From assembly GCF_008365385.1 (NCBI RefSeq), contig NZ_QOVF01000004.1:186001-250000 (forward strand): DNA of 64,000 bases, given 5' to 3'. Position 1 is the stretch's first letter. Every line of letters begins with the position of its first letter. A program made the position numbers and the translations under genes. The notes below the pieces were generated by a model that was not told where the DNA came from, did not search any database, and worked only from the letters and a program-made list of their open reading frames with translations. Source of the stretch: Halopseudomonas laoshanensis. Lineage in GTDB: Bacteria; Pseudomonadota; Gammaproteobacteria; Pseudomonadales; Pseudomonadaceae. Below are positions 43,881-52,917 of this stretch, piece by piece.

Positions 43881-44807
43881 GTGGCTTCCAGTCTGCTTGC
43901 GCTAATCGATGATATTGCCACCATTCTCGACGACGTCTCTATCATGACCAAAATCGCCGCCAAGAAAACAGCCGGCGTGCTGGGTGATGACCTTGCGCTT
44001 AACGCGCAGCAAGTCACCGGTGTTAAGCCGGTCCGAGAGTTGCCGGTGGTGATGGCCGTGTTCAAAGGCTCCTTGCGCAACAAGTTGATCCTTGTGCCCG
44101 CGGCACTTTTGATCAGTGCATTCATTCCCTGGGCGGTAACGCCATTATTGATGCTGGGCGGCGCGTTCCTTTGCTACGAAGGCTTCGAGAAACTGGCACA
44201 CCGGTTTCTGCATGATGATACGGAGAAGCATGCCGAAACGGTCCGGGCGCTGGCTGATCCGCACGTGGATATGGTGGCTTTCGAGAAGAAAAAAATCAGC
44301 GGGGCGGTAAGAACCGACTTCATCCTGTCAGCAGAAATCATCGCGATCACGCTCGGCACAGTGGCCGACGCGCCATTCCTGCAGCAGGTTCTGGTACTGT
44401 CAGGCATCGCATTGATCATGACCATTGGCGTGTACGGACTGGTTGCCGGCATCGTCAAGCTGGACGATCTCGGTCTGCTGTTGAGCCAGAAGACCGGTGC
44501 CCTGGTAAAGAGTATTGGCAACGCCATACTCTTTATCGCGCCCTGGTTGATGAAAACCCTGTCAGTTGTCGGCACGGCAGCGATGTTCATGGTCGGTGGC
44601 GGCATTCTTACCCACGGCTTCGGTGCTGTGCATCATGCAATTCTAACCAGTGCCGAGTTTACCCTGGCGCTGCCTTATATTGGCTCGGTGTTAGGCGGGT
44701 TGGTGCCAACGCTCCTCGATGCGCTGTTCGGCATACTGGCGGGCGCGGTGATCCTCGGTGTCGTGACATTGGCCGGCCGTGTTTTCGGAAAGGAGGGGCA
44801 TGAGTAG
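43881..44807 (+). CDS. DUF808 family membrane protein (YedI-like)
   Basis: The 308-residue protein starts with GTG 43881 after AGGAGA. It has the DUF808 signature at the N-terminus ([37 protein letters not shown]) and seven or so hydrophobic helices ([51 protein letters not shown]). Function of the family is unknown. Its end is 36 bp from the duplicated dehydrogenase fragment. Confidence 0.88.
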   Translation: MASSLLALIDDIATILDDVSIMTKIAAKKTAGVLGDDLALNAQQVTGVKPVRELPVVMAVFKGSLRNKLILVPAALLISAFIPWAVTPLLMLGGAFLCYEGFEKLAHRFLHDDTEKHAETVRALADPHVDMVAFEKKKISGAVRTDFILSAEIIAITLGTVADAPFLQQVLVLSGIALIMTIGVYGLVAGIVKLDDLGLLLSQKTGALVKSIGNAILFIAPWLMKTLSVVGTAAMFMVGGGILTHGFGAVHHAILTSAEFTLALPYIGSVLGGLVPTLLDALFGILAGAVILGVVTLAGRVFGKEGHE

Positions 44808-44827
44808 GCAGGATAAGTAAATCTGAA

Positions 44828-44842
44828 CTGACCCCAATTACC
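44828..44842. repeat. Short repeat CTGACCCCAATTACC, copy 1
   Basis: Identical 15-mer to 52181-52195. A shorter relative (CTGACCCCATT) lies near 49021. This copy directly abuts the left end of the duplicated dehydrogenase fragment, which suggests a recombination boundary or remnant of a small mobile repeat. Confidence 0.5.
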
Positions 44843-44843
44843 C

Positions 44844-45155
44844 GCGGGTAACCTGCGTCTGCATGACCTGGAGACAGGTGAAACCGGGAGCATCGGCGGC
44901 GTACCCGAGGTCGTTCATGCCGGGCAGGGTGGATTGGGTGATGTGCTGTTGCACCCACGATTTGAAGATAACCAGCAGGTCTATCTCATCTATGCCGAGG
45001 CTGGAGACGGTGGTTCTGGTGCAGCGGTCGCCCTGGCCCGGCTGGTATTGGACGAGAATGGCGGCGGCGAGCTTGAGGATCTGAAGGTGATCTGGCGGCA
45101 AACGCCGAAGAGGCAGAAGGTCTGGACCTGCAGCGACGCGTGCGAGCGATTGCAA
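44844..45155 (+). pseudogene. Partial, internally deleted copy of the PQQ-type sugar dehydrogenase
   Basis: Bases 44844-45110 align without gaps to 42802-43068 of the intact gene (offset 2042), at roughly 95 percent identity by eye. At 45111 the copy jumps to sequence matching 43625 onward (AGGCAG, then GACCTGCAG-GACGCGTGCG), so 556 bp of the gene are missing; 556 is not a multiple of three and shifts the frame. It lacks a start, lipoprotein leader and C-terminus. No product expected. Confidence 0.88.
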
Positions 45156-45171
45156 CTCAGCGAGACACGAT

Positions 45172-46173
45172 TTACATGAACATTGCTTTATACAAATTGA
45201 ATACTGATATCACGCTAATCAACAACCCAACCAATATCAACAAGCTTCTGGTCGAGAATTTTTTGCACGCGTAAGCCGCAAAAGGCGCGGCGAATAAACC
45301 TCCCACAATCAAACCCGCCACCACATGCCAGATGGTTTCATCGACCAAAATATAGAGCGATGCAGCGCTGATGAGCGTCAAGAAAAATTCAGCGAAGTTT
45401 ACCGATCCGATAGTTGTGCGTGGGTCGTGACCGGTACCGACTAATGTCGTGGTAACGACCGGGCCCCAACCGCCACCGCCAGAGGTATCTACAAAACCAC
45501 CCAGCAGCGCAAGTTTGGCAACGTGTTTGGGTTCGCCTTTCCGCGAGGCTATGTGTTTGCGGAAGGCTTTGCTCAAAACATAAACACCCATCAACAACAG
45601 ATATGCGTTGATGAAGGGCTTCAAGGTGTCGCCATCAATTTGAGTGACAAGCACTGCACCGAGCAGGCCGCCGACAATGCCGGGGATCAACAAGCGGACA
45701 AATAACTTTTTATCGACGTTGCCAAATTTAGCGTGAGATACACCCGAGACGCCGGTAGTAAAGACTTCGGCCATGTGTACTGATGCAGTGGCCAGCGCTG
45801 GCGATGCGCCGGTCGCCAGCAGAAAGCTGGTGGAGGTTAGTCCATAAGCCATGCCGAGTGCTCCATCAACAGCCTGTGCGAGTAAACCCACCAGCAATGC
45901 ATTCCAGAACATGGGGTCGTTCAGGGTATTTTTAATGGTAGAGATACCTTCATCCCAGCTGCTACCAAATACCTGCGCCGCTCCAAGAGCGACAAGCCCA
46001 ATGAGTGTCAGTATTGCGAACCAGATGGCAGTGCGAATAACAGGATGTAATGGGATTTGCTCTATCGGAGGGATGCCGAGCGCCTCGTGTTCCTGGTTTA
46101 AGGGATTATCGGATAAATCGAGGTCACGAATTTTCATCAGAGCGCCGTCCGGGCGGGTATTGGGTAGGCTCAT
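45172..46173 (-). CDS. TauE/SafE family permease
   Basis: The 333-residue protein has a cytosolic N-terminus of about 45 residues, then eight hydrophobic helices. The two TauE/SafE repeats are visible: VGLLAQAVDGALGMAYGLTS with SPALATASVHMAEVFTTGVS, and LGGFVDTSGGGGWGPVVTTT with TIGSVNFAEFFLTLIS. Such proteins export sulfite, sulfonates or similar anions. Single gene, convergent with the dehydrogenase remnant; the broken copy ends 17 bp before its stop. Confidence 0.9.
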   Translation of the reverse strand: MSLPNTRPDGALMKIRDLDLSDNPLNQEHEALGIPPIEQIPLHPVIRTAIWFAILTLIGLVALGAAQVFGSSWDEGISTIKNTLNDPMFWNALLVGLLAQAVDGALGMAYGLTSTSFLLATGASPALATASVHMAEVFTTGVSGVSHAKFGNVDKKLFVRLLIPGIVGGLLGAVLVTQIDGDTLKPFINAYLLLMGVYVLSKAFRKHIASRKGEPKHVAKLALLGGFVDTSGGGGWGPVVTTTLVGTGHDPRTTIGSVNFAEFFLTLISAASLYILVDETIWHVVAGLIVGGLFAAPFAAYACKKFSTRSLLILVGLLISVISVFNLYKAMFM

Positions 46174-46421
46174 GCTATTTAAATCGGACTATTCAGAGAA
46201 ATACCAATGGGTTATCAGCTTATAACCTAAATATACTGCTATCAGTGTTTTTTATAACACGTATGCGCGGCGGGCTGGGGAGAGACGCTTATCTGATTGC
46301 GGTTTTCGCTAAGCAATCCAGTCCTGCCGCCTTTCTGCTTATTTGCTAAAGCGACTAGACTGCTGGTAGAAATCGACCAGTAAGCCTGGTCCTGATTTTT
46401 GTCAGCTTGAAAGGAGATGGT

Positions 46422-47528
46422 GTGATAGGCGATCGCAGCGTAAGTGTATTTTTCGATCAAGGAATGCTCGGACACAACCCCGAGGTAGATCTGCCCTTCT
46501 TGCCCAGCCGGGTAGAAAAACGGGTCAGGACAATCCTCCAGGGGCTGAATTTTAAATGGAGCTATCCGGAGCATCCGGGACGGCTGAAGGCAATCAAGGA
46601 GTATCTGGAGCAAAATCCGATACCCGGGGTCAGCTTCAAGTCAGGCTTGGGTGCTACCCACGAGCAGTTGGCGCGCGTACACACGACGTCCTACCTGGAA
46701 CACTTGTTCTCCCTGTCCGGTCAACGGGCCTGGCTGGATGAAGATACCACCGCCGTATCGCCCGACAGTATCAAGGCGGCCACCCTGGCGGCAGGAAACG
46801 CCATCGCGGCGGTGGAAAGCGTCGTCAATGGCGACTCGCAGAGCGCCTTCGCTCTCGTGCGTCCACCTGGGCACCATGCCGAGCCGGTGCGGGCGCAGGG
46901 CTTCTGTCTGCTCAACAACGTTGCTGTTGCCGCCGCACACGCTCAGGCCAAGCTGGGCTGCGAGCGGATTCTGATAATTGATTGGGACGCACATCATGGC
47001 AACGGCACCCAGGAGATTTTCTGGGCAGACCCCGATGTTCTGTTCTTCGATACTCATTGTGCGGCGCCGTTTTATCCCGGCTCTGGCCACATCACCGATG
47101 TGGGGGCCGGGCTCGGTAAGGGCTACACGATAAATGTGCCGCTTCCAGAAACTGCCGGAGATATTGCCTTCGAGAAAATTTATCGCGAGATCCTGGTACC
47201 GGCTGCGGACTACTTCAAGCCCGACCTGATACTGGTTTCCGCAGGGTTTGATCCCCACCGCAACGACATGGCCTTGAATCTGACCTATGACGGGTTCAGG
47301 GTCATCACCAGAATCGTTCAGGACATTGCCGACAAGCACTGCGATGGGAGGTTAGCCCTGGTGCTCGAGGGTGGTTACAACCTGAAGTCATTGTCCCTGG
47401 GCGTTCACGCCGTTCTTGAAGTCCTTGCCGGCGGTGAGGTTCCGCAACTGTCGGAGCCCGGCATGAGGGAGGCGGAGCAGGCTATCGAGTTTCACCGGTC
47501 TGCGTTCAGCGACGAGGACGATGAATAG
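46422..47528 (+). CDS. Histone deacetylase family hydrolase (class II-like)
   Basis: This 368-residue zinc amidohydrolase-like protein has the HDAC core motifs RPPGHHAEP (catalytic His pair), IIDWDAHHGNGTQ (zinc ligands Asp and His), VSAGFDPHRND (zinc Asp) and LEGGYNLKSL (catalytic-site Tyr). Bacterial members act on acetylated polyamines or proteins. GTG 46422 follows AAAGGAG by 6 bp; the frame is open to a TTG at 46407. Stands alone. Confidence 0.92.
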   Translation: MIGDRSVSVFFDQGMLGHNPEVDLPFLPSRVEKRVRTILQGLNFKWSYPEHPGRLKAIKEYLEQNPIPGVSFKSGLGATHEQLARVHTTSYLEHLFSLSGQRAWLDEDTTAVSPDSIKAATLAAGNAIAAVESVVNGDSQSAFALVRPPGHHAEPVRAQGFCLLNNVAVAAAHAQAKLGCERILIIDWDAHHGNGTQEIFWADPDVLFFDTHCAAPFYPGSGHITDVGAGLGKGYTINVPLPETAGDIAFEKIYREILVPAADYFKPDLILVSAGFDPHRNDMALNLTYDGFRVITRIVQDIADKHCDGRLALVLEGGYNLKSLSLGVHAVLEVLAGGEVPQLSEPGMREAEQAIEFHRSAFSDEDDE

Positions 47529-47581
47529 GTCATCAACCTGCAAGCAACTGCCGAGGGTAATTGGTAGTCAACTCTGTCAGG

Positions 47582-48769
47582 TTATGTAGTGAAAGCCGCT
47601 TTAGTGCTTGCGCCAACCAGCTTGCCACCAGCCATTCGCACTGTATTTCTTCCTGTCGCTTTGCATTCATACAGCGCGGCATCTGCCTGAGCGATCAGGC
47701 TGTTGCCATCATCTGTGGCGCTTGGCACACCGACCCAGACGCCAGCGCTGAAGCTCTGGTGAATGCATTGCTCGCCAAACGGCGTGGGATTGTCTGAAAT
47801 GGCCTGGCGCAGATCTTCTACCGCTGTCATGGCACCCTCCACGGTGGCGCCGGGCATCATCAGCAGGAACTCTTCTCCGCCGTAGCGACCCAGACTGTCG
47901 GTCTGCCGCAGTCTTTTTTTCAACTGTTCCACGCAGTGCCGCAACACCTCGTCGCCAGCCAGGTGTCCATGCTGGTCGTTGATGGTCTTGAAGTGGTCCA
48001 GGTCGATAATGGCGATGGCCAGCTTTGTTTCAGTCCGCCGTGCACGCTCTACTTCACGCTCAAGCTCCTCCAGAATGGCTCGCCGATTGGGTATGCCGGT
48101 GAGGGCATCGCGCAGGGCAAGATACTTGAGGGCCGCCTCACTGCGCTCCTTGGACATCAGCACCAAGCCCAGCGACAGCATCATCACTGTCACCGTGCCG
48201 ATGCTGATGGATATGGATTGCCTGAGGTTACTGACGTCATAGCGCATTTCCGGTGCGCTGCCCCCAACAATGGTCACCACGCGGATGAGGATGCCTATCA
48301 GACTGATTCCCGCGCCGACAATCAGCAGAATATGAGCGCGTCCGCCCGGCTGGGCGAAGTGTGATGCCCAGCGGATGATGAACGCGCACTGGATCATGAG
48401 TATCACGGAGGCCACCAGGGTGCGCGGCTCCAGCGTATTGAGCAGCAGAGTAAGCAGGACTATCTGGCAGAGCGGCAGGCTGAACAGCCAGAGCCAGGGC
48501 ACGCGGTGCTCGGCAATACGGAAGATACTCGCTGTGTAGAAGGCCACTGCGACCGACAGTAGCGCGTTGGGCACGGCATAGGTAAGCCACAGAGAGGCGT
48601 GGCCGAACAGTGTGAAGCAGACATAGGCCAGTGCGTGTGCCAGCAACCCGGCCCCCACCGTCAGCATGCCATCGCGCTGGTTGAAGCGGCCGACCACCAG
48701 CAGACAAAATGCCATGATCATTGCCACCCAGGCCACCGAGGCGAAGATGGTGGGCGTGTGAGCAATCAT
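47582..48769 (-). CDS. Membrane-bound GGDEF diguanylate cyclase
   Basis: The 395-residue protein has six or seven hydrophobic helices in the first 205 residues with no recognisable ligand-binding domain, then a GGDEF domain (ALTGIPNRRAILEELE, AIIDLDHFKTINDQHGHLAGD, active site GRYGGEEFLLMMPG). The intact GGEEF predicts c-di-GMP synthesis. No RXXD inhibitory site is obvious before the active site. It may affect biofilm formation, perhaps including the curli cluster, but nothing in the sequence ties it to that. Confidence 0.9.
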   Translation of the reverse strand: MIAHTPTIFASVAWVAMIMAFCLLVVGRFNQRDGMLTVGAGLLAHALAYVCFTLFGHASLWLTYAVPNALLSVAVAFYTASIFRIAEHRVPWLWLFSLPLCQIVLLTLLLNTLEPRTLVASVILMIQCAFIIRWASHFAQPGGRAHILLIVGAGISLIGILIRVVTIVGGSAPEMRYDVSNLRQSISISIGTVTVMMLSLGLVLMSKERSEAALKYLALRDALTGIPNRRAILEELEREVERARRTETKLAIAIIDLDHFKTINDQHGHLAGDEVLRHCVEQLKKRLRQTDSLGRYGGEEFLLMMPGATVEGAMTAVEDLRQAISDNPTPFGEQCIHQSFSAGVWVGVPSATDDGNSLIAQADAALYECKATGRNTVRMAGGKLVGASTKAAFTT

Positions 48770-49034
48770 GGGCAAAGCACCGGGCAGGGCGAGCTGCGCG
48801 GATGGTCTGTAACTGGAGGAGAGGAGGGAGACTGCACTTTATTTTTTGCCTATACCAAGCGCATCTGACATCGAGCTTGCATGTTGCCCAAGGCCGTTGC
48901 CGTCAGCGTGTCCTGTTGAGATTGCTGGCTTCCTTGGCTACAAAATATAGCACTAGCGGCAGAAGGTGGCACTCTAGTCATAGCAAAACTTGGTATTGCG
49001 TCGAGGCGGTATCATCTGATCCTGACCCCATTCA

Positions 49035-49481
49035 TCAGGATTCAGGATCAATCACAAAACTGTACCCATGCTGCTCAAATCCCAATGACAGGTAAAACGC
49101 ATGTGCATCGTGGCGCTGGAGGTTGGAAGAAAGCGCCAGCTTGTAGCAGCCATGCTTCTGACATTGCCGCTGGGCAAATTCCATCATGGCTTTGCCGATA
49201 CCTTGCCCCTGCATTGACGCATGCACGGCCACATCTTCGACCACCGCCGACGGAGCGCCAAGGTGGCCCAGGTTGTCCATGATCAGTAAGGCAAAGGTTC
49301 CTACGATCCTGTTCTCTGCTCTAACCACATAGATCTCGTAATGCGGATACGTGCGCATGCGAGCGAAAATGGCCTGGGCTTGTTCCAGCGGCAAATGTGT
49401 ATCGCCATCAAGACCTGATTCAACATAAAGATCCAGCACGGCCGGGAGGTCCGCTTCCGTAGCAGGTTCAATGCTCAACAT
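49035..49481 (-). CDS. GNAT family N-acetyltransferase
   Basis: The 148-residue protein has a GNAT fold. Acetyl-CoA site VHASMQGQGIGKAMMEFA (Q/R-x-x-G-x-G/A pattern), preceded by IVGTFALLIMDNL and followed by CYKLALSSNLQRHDAHAFYLSLGF. Substrate unknown. Adjacent to a VOC protein gene on the same strand. Confidence 0.88.
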   Translation of the reverse strand: MLSIEPATEADLPAVLDLYVESGLDGDTHLPLEQAQAIFARMRTYPHYEIYVVRAENRIVGTFALLIMDNLGHLGAPSAVVEDVAVHASMQGQGIGKAMMEFAQRQCQKHGCYKLALSSNLQRHDAHAFYLSLGFEQHGYSFVIDPES

Positions 49482-49553
49482 GATGACGGCCCCTAACGAT
49501 TCGGTGTCGTCATCACGATGCCTTTATCGGTTGGGGCGGTCAATCACTGCTCT

Positions 49554-49958
49554 TTACTGAGGTATCGCCGCCGGGTCCATCCAGAAGGGCTCCCACACGT
49601 GGCCGTCAGGATCAGCGATGGTACGGCTATACATGAAACCGTGATCCTGAACGGGATTGATATCAGCTGTACCCCCGTTGGCGGCAGCGGTTTCCGTTAT
49701 GCCATCCACCGCCTCGCGGCTGTCAAAGGTCAAAGCGATCATCACTTCGCCAGATGTGGAAGGCGGGATGGGTCGGCTGGTAAAGGTGCGCCACTTGTCA
49801 TGCGTCAGCAGCATGACGTGTATCGCCTCGCTCCAGACCATGCAGGCGGCCGTCTCGTCGGTAAAATGCGGGTTGTTTTCAAAGCCGATGGATGTGTAAA
49901 AAGCCATCGAAGCGGCAAGATCGTTGACGGGAAAATTGATAAAAATCATACGGGACAT
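49554..49958 (-). CDS. VOC (glyoxalase/bleomycin resistance) family protein
   Basis: The 134-residue protein has two beta-alpha-beta-beta-beta modules: FINFPVNDLAASMAFYTSIGF at the start and SRTIADPDGHVWEPFWMD at the end, typical of YaeR/PhnB-like lactoylglutathione lyase relatives. Metal-binding role is likely, reaction unknown. 72 bp upstream of the GNAT gene and probably co-transcribed with it. Confidence 0.88.
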   Translation of the reverse strand: MSRMIFINFPVNDLAASMAFYTSIGFENNPHFTDETAACMVWSEAIHVMLLTHDKWRTFTSRPIPPSTSGEVMIALTFDSREAVDGITETAAANGGTADINPVQDHGFMYSRTIADPDGHVWEPFWMDPAAIPQ

Positions 49959-50086
49959 GGTTGCACTCCTAACCTTTGTTGATGACGTTTTTGTATGTCA
50001 TCTGTTAGTCGAGCAGTGAGCCCCGATTTCGACAGGGCGCAGGAAAATAATATCGTCTATAGCCGCAGTGGACTTGCGGCCAAGCG

Positions 50087-50269
50087 CTAGAACCTTGAGT
50101 CGTTCTCGCAAGGTACGCCGTCATGGTCACCATCCATTTTGGTGTTGGGGCAGTGCCTTACAAAGTACTCGGCTTCCGCTCTGGAGCGCATCTGGCTGCA
50201 ATGCTGGCGACCATCGCATGTGAAAATTTGTGCTGGCTGAGTTTTAGCGCTCATCGGCCCTGCGTCCAC
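50087..50269 (-). CDS. Small excalibur-domain protein
   Basis: This 60-residue reading frame ends in an excalibur calcium-binding domain: FTCDGRQHCSQM, then CPNTKMDGDHDGVPCEND, with the DxDxDG-like loop. It starts with GTG 50269 (or ATG 50254) inside the 3' end of the upstream gene in another frame. Most excalibur proteins carry a signal peptide or cold-shock-like N-terminal domain; here there is none, so the gene may be truncated or its start misjudged. Confidence 0.55.
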   Translation of the reverse strand: MDAGPMSAKTQPAQIFTCDGRQHCSQMRSRAEAEYFVRHCPNTKMDGDHDGVPCENDSRF

Positions 50270-50663
50270 GCTTACGGCTTCGCTTTTCGTCTGCTTCAGT
50301 ATTCAGATAAAGCGTGCTTCGTAATGGACTCAAGGTGCGTCGATCATCCTCGTCACTGCGCCGGTCATCTCGATGGTCATATTTGCAGTGACAGCTCGAC
50401 ACTTGGGTACATTCTGCCAGGGGTAAAGTGGGTGCATTGCCTTCGTTTTTAAGAAACAACATGCCTTGTAAGTCCTGCGCTGCCAGGCAGGCGTCATTTC
50501 CCGGAACAACCTTGGTGGCCTGAAATCTGGTCTGATTTCTACTGACCGCAGCTTGACTGATGCGGCCGAGCGGGTACTTTTTACCCTTTTTGGGTTGTCT
50601 CTTTAATATGGTCAGCACAAGAAAAATAACAGCAATAGCACCTAGTATTAGAAAAACCTTCAT
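50244..50663 (-). CDS. Hypothetical single-pass membrane protein
   Basis: The 139-residue protein has an N-terminal transmembrane helix (VFLILGAIAVIFLVLTIL) followed by a basic stop-transfer KRQPKKGKKYP and a hydrophilic tail with Cys pairs (CTQVSSCHC) and a very charged end (RSRKRGRR). The AGGCGAG site precedes ATG 50663. Overlaps the excalibur frame by 26 bp. Family not recognised. Confidence 0.7.
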   Translation of the reverse strand: MKVFLILGAIAVIFLVLTILKRQPKKGKKYPLGRISQAAVSRNQTRFQATKVVPGNDACLAAQDLQGMLFLKNEGNAPTLPLAECTQVSSCHCKYDHRDDRRSDEDDRRTLSPLRSTLYLNTEADEKRSRKRGRRADER

Positions 50664-50763
50664 AGAGCTCGCCTTTCGATTTAATTTGAGTCGCAGTAAT
50701 TACGATCAGATGAAAATAATGTCGGTAGACATGTTCATCTGACTCCCAGTAACACCTGAGGCC

Positions 50764-51348
50764 TTATAACTTCTCGCCCGGACTTAAAATATGCGGGCTA
50801 GCCAGCGGTTGACCCTTGGTGCTGAACAATGGGTTTGGTCGCCCTTGACCGCTGAGTTTCCAGACGAGGATTTTCAGCATGAGCTTACCGACATAGCCGC
50901 GTGCGGGCGCCGCATCGAGCTGGCTCTTGGGGATCTGGCCGGTCGCCCCACGCAGATTGACACAAGCGCGCACCGGACCAAGCTTGGCTTCGCGTTCAGG
51001 ATCGACGATAAAGCTGTGGATTAACCCAATCATCGGCACCCGAGGCGCCAGGCTATTGCCGATGGGAGTGTTACAGCAGCCGGCATACCAACGATAAAGG
51101 CCTTTTTCGCTCAACCGCAGGCAGCGAATCTGTTCCAGACCCTGTTGAATCTGCAGGCGCGCAGGCGGCAATTGGTAGATGTCGGTACCGCCTTGCTCGT
51201 CCAGTACCTCAGCACCCGCCTTGAGGGCGTGGGCAAAGGCCTGGCAGTCTTTGCAATAACAGATAACGCGGGTACCGTCCGCTGGATTCACTTTGATAGC
51301 GCGGCCTTTTATCTGACCACAACGACACTGTAGTGCCAGGTTATCCAT
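50764..51348 (-). CDS. DUF6151/GFA-like zinc protein
   Basis: The 194-residue protein has an N-terminal CRCG...CYCKDCQAFAHAL Cys pattern like GFA proteins, a mid Cys pair (RWYAGCCNTPIGNS) and a longer C-terminal half ending PLASPHILSPGE. This matches the DUF6151 group. ATG 51348 follows AAGGAG; the open frame further upstream lacks a ribosome site. Function unknown. Confidence 0.8.
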   Translation of the reverse strand: MDNLALQCRCGQIKGRAIKVNPADGTRVICYCKDCQAFAHALKAGAEVLDEQGGTDIYQLPPARLQIQQGLEQIRCLRLSEKGLYRWYAGCCNTPIGNSLAPRVPMIGLIHSFIVDPEREAKLGPVRACVNLRGATGQIPKSQLDAAPARGYVGKLMLKILVWKLSGQGRPNPLFSTKGQPLASPHILSPGEKL

Positions 51349-51503
51349 CAGGTTGCTCCTTGCAATTTTATCTAACCCTGATTGCTGCAGTCTTAGCCAG
51401 CGTTGACATCTATACTTATATGCTGAATCACAGGATACTGAAACGGCAGTTATAAAAACAGTGATCCTAATGAGTTGTGCAGCGTTAATACAGGGAGCAG
51501 ATA

Positions 51504-52034
51504 ATGAATAAAACCAAGCTTTTTGGCGCAATTTTGTTGACGTTGGGTATGACAGCCGATGCCCTCGCAGATAATGACTTCTATGCTGGAGCGAGCATCG
51601 GGCAGGCGACCATCGATGCGTGCGACGGTGTCAGCAATTGCGACGATGAAGACACCAGCTGGAAGGTCTTCGGTGGTTGGGAGCTCAATCCTAATCTCGC
51701 CTTTGAAGCAGGTTTTGTGGATTTCGGTGAGATCAGCGGAACGGTAGGCGGCACTTCAGTCAGCGCCGAAGTGGACGGCTGGACTCTCGCGGCAAAAGGC
51801 ACCTGGCCTGTGAACGAGCAGTTCGGCGTCTTCGGCAAGTTCGGCGCCATCATGTGGGATGTTGAAGGTGGCGGTGCTGCTTCTGGTATTAGCGACGATG
51901 GCACCGACCTACTGTACGGGATCGGTGCTCAATACATGCTCACTAACCAGTTCGGTATTGTCGGTGAGTGGGAGTGGTACGATATTGAAAGTGATGTTGA
52001 CCTTTATTCCGTCGGGGTGCTGTTCAAGTTCTAA
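51504..52034 (+). CDS. OmpA-like eight-stranded outer-membrane beta-barrel protein
   Basis: The 176-residue protein has a signal peptide (LFGAILLTLGMTADALA). The mature part is the OmpA/OmpW-type small barrel: DFYAGASIGQATIDACDG, WKVFGGWELNPNLAFEAGFVDF, WTLAAKGTWPVNEQFGVFGKFG, LLYGIGAQYMLTNQFGIVGEW, and a closing VDLYSVGVLFKF ending in Phe, as BamA substrates do. A Cys pair in the first loop may form a disulfide. No periplasmic peptidoglycan-binding domain. Confidence 0.9.
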   Translation: MNKTKLFGAILLTLGMTADALADNDFYAGASIGQATIDACDGVSNCDDEDTSWKVFGGWELNPNLAFEAGFVDFGEISGTVGGTSVSAEVDGWTLAAKGTWPVNEQFGVFGKFGAIMWDVEGGGAASGISDDGTDLLYGIGAQYMLTNQFGIVGEWEWYDIESDVDLYSVGVLFKF

Positions 52035-52056
52035 GATGCTCGATCATGCTCAATAA

Positions 52057-52080
52057 GAAGGCCCGGTAGGGCTTTCTTTT
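52057..52080 (+). terminator. Intrinsic terminator of the OmpA-like gene
   Basis: GAAGGCCC-GGTA-GGGCTTTC with one wobble pair, followed by a T-run, 22 bp after the stop codon. Confidence 0.85.
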
Positions 52081-52180
52081 TGGTTCGTCGCGCATTAGGA
52101 AGACCGCGGCCAGATGAGCGTTTTTACCGAATGTCGAAAAATCAAGCCAGGGTCTAAATACATTCACAGTTAATTTTCAT

Positions 52181-52195
52181 CTGACCCCAATTACC
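52181..52195. repeat. Short repeat CTGACCCCAATTACC, copy 2
   Basis: Identical to 44828-44842. It lies in the gene-free stretch 52081-52269, between the terminator and the attC site; nothing else is recognised in that stretch. Confidence 0.5.
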
Positions 52196-52269
52196 TCCGG
52201 TGTTGTTTGAAATCAGCGAACGTCGAACTCACGAATATGTTGATTGGCACGCTGAGCCTCCCCGAAGAT

Positions 52270-52330
52270 GTCTAACGCCCGCGTAATAGGCGCGAGCTTG
52301 CGAGCGTCCTGATTGACGCGATTGTTAGAT
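52270..52330 (-). other. Integron attC site
   Basis: Read on the minus strand, the site runs from ATCTAAC (fits RYYYAAC) to GTTAGAC (fits GTTRRRY) over 61 bp. Inside, CGCGTCAATCAGGACGC pairs with GCGCCTATTACGCG except for three unpaired bases on one arm, the extrahelical-base pattern that IntI uses to recognise the folded bottom strand. The site directly abuts the stop codon of the minus-strand HEPN gene, the normal cassette layout (gene, then attC). No integrase gene is in the window. Confidence 0.85.
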
Positions 52331-52909
52331 TTAACCTACTTGCCGTATCCAGTCACGGCATATGCTTTCAATTCTTTCAATTTCGATGTCCGGCAATATT
52401 CCCGTATGCATGATTATATTCCTAGACATTTCTAAGTCTGTAAACCGAGCATTGATCCATGCCTGAGAAGGAAAGAGATCAGAAAAGTCGTCCCAATTAT
52501 TAATAATAATTTGAGCTAGGTTGCCGAGCATCGTGTAACCAATTAACGAGCTTGAACGTTGCGCGTGATACCGATTAATCTCTTCTTTTTCTTTAAGAGA
52601 TTGAACGGAATCTTTTATCTTTTTTGGGACGCTCGTATCCCACCAATCCACCCCTTTTCTTTCAGCCAGACGATCTGTAATTAGCTCCCTAACTGAGTTT
52701 TCAATACAAAAGAAAACTATGTAGACAGATGCCATTTTATTCGCTCGATGGATTATTGTCGGGCTAAAATCAGACTCATCAATTCTCTCCACTGGTATAA
52801 CATGGTGCCCACTCTTTACTGAGATGCCATCTTTTTCTAGACGCTCGAAGCTGTCTTCCAGCAGCATCCCATTAAAAACCAGCTGTTTTAATTCTTCGAT
52901 ACTTTTCAT
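52331..52909 (-). CDS. Swt1-like HEPN domain protein (putative RNase)
   Basis: The 192-residue helical protein has a C-terminal two-thirds that fits the Swt1-type HEPN domain: FFCIENSVRELITDRLAE, WWDTSVPKKIKDSV, IGYTMLGNLAQIIINNWDDF, and the R-x4-H motif RNIIMH (Arg163-His168), the catalytic signature of HEPN RNases. The N-terminal 60 residues are unassigned. It starts 8 bp after the DUF5343 gene, so the two are one transcription unit. AT-rich composition contrasts with the chromosome. A toxin, abortive-infection or other defence role is plausible by family. Confidence 0.75.
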   Translation of the reverse strand: MKSIEELKQLVFNGMLLEDSFERLEKDGISVKSGHHVIPVERIDESDFSPTIIHRANKMASVYIVFFCIENSVRELITDRLAERKGVDWWDTSVPKKIKDSVQSLKEKEEINRYHAQRSSSLIGYTMLGNLAQIIINNWDDFSDLFPSQAWINARFTDLEMSRNIIMHTGILPDIEIERIESICRDWIRQVG

Positions 52910-52917
52910 ACCTGAGC

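Noticed and set aside
47582..48769. Diguanylate cyclase as controller of the curli cluster
   Set aside because: C-di-GMP often affects matrix genes, but this gene is 15 kb away, with no shared promoter motif and no sensor domain pointing to the system.
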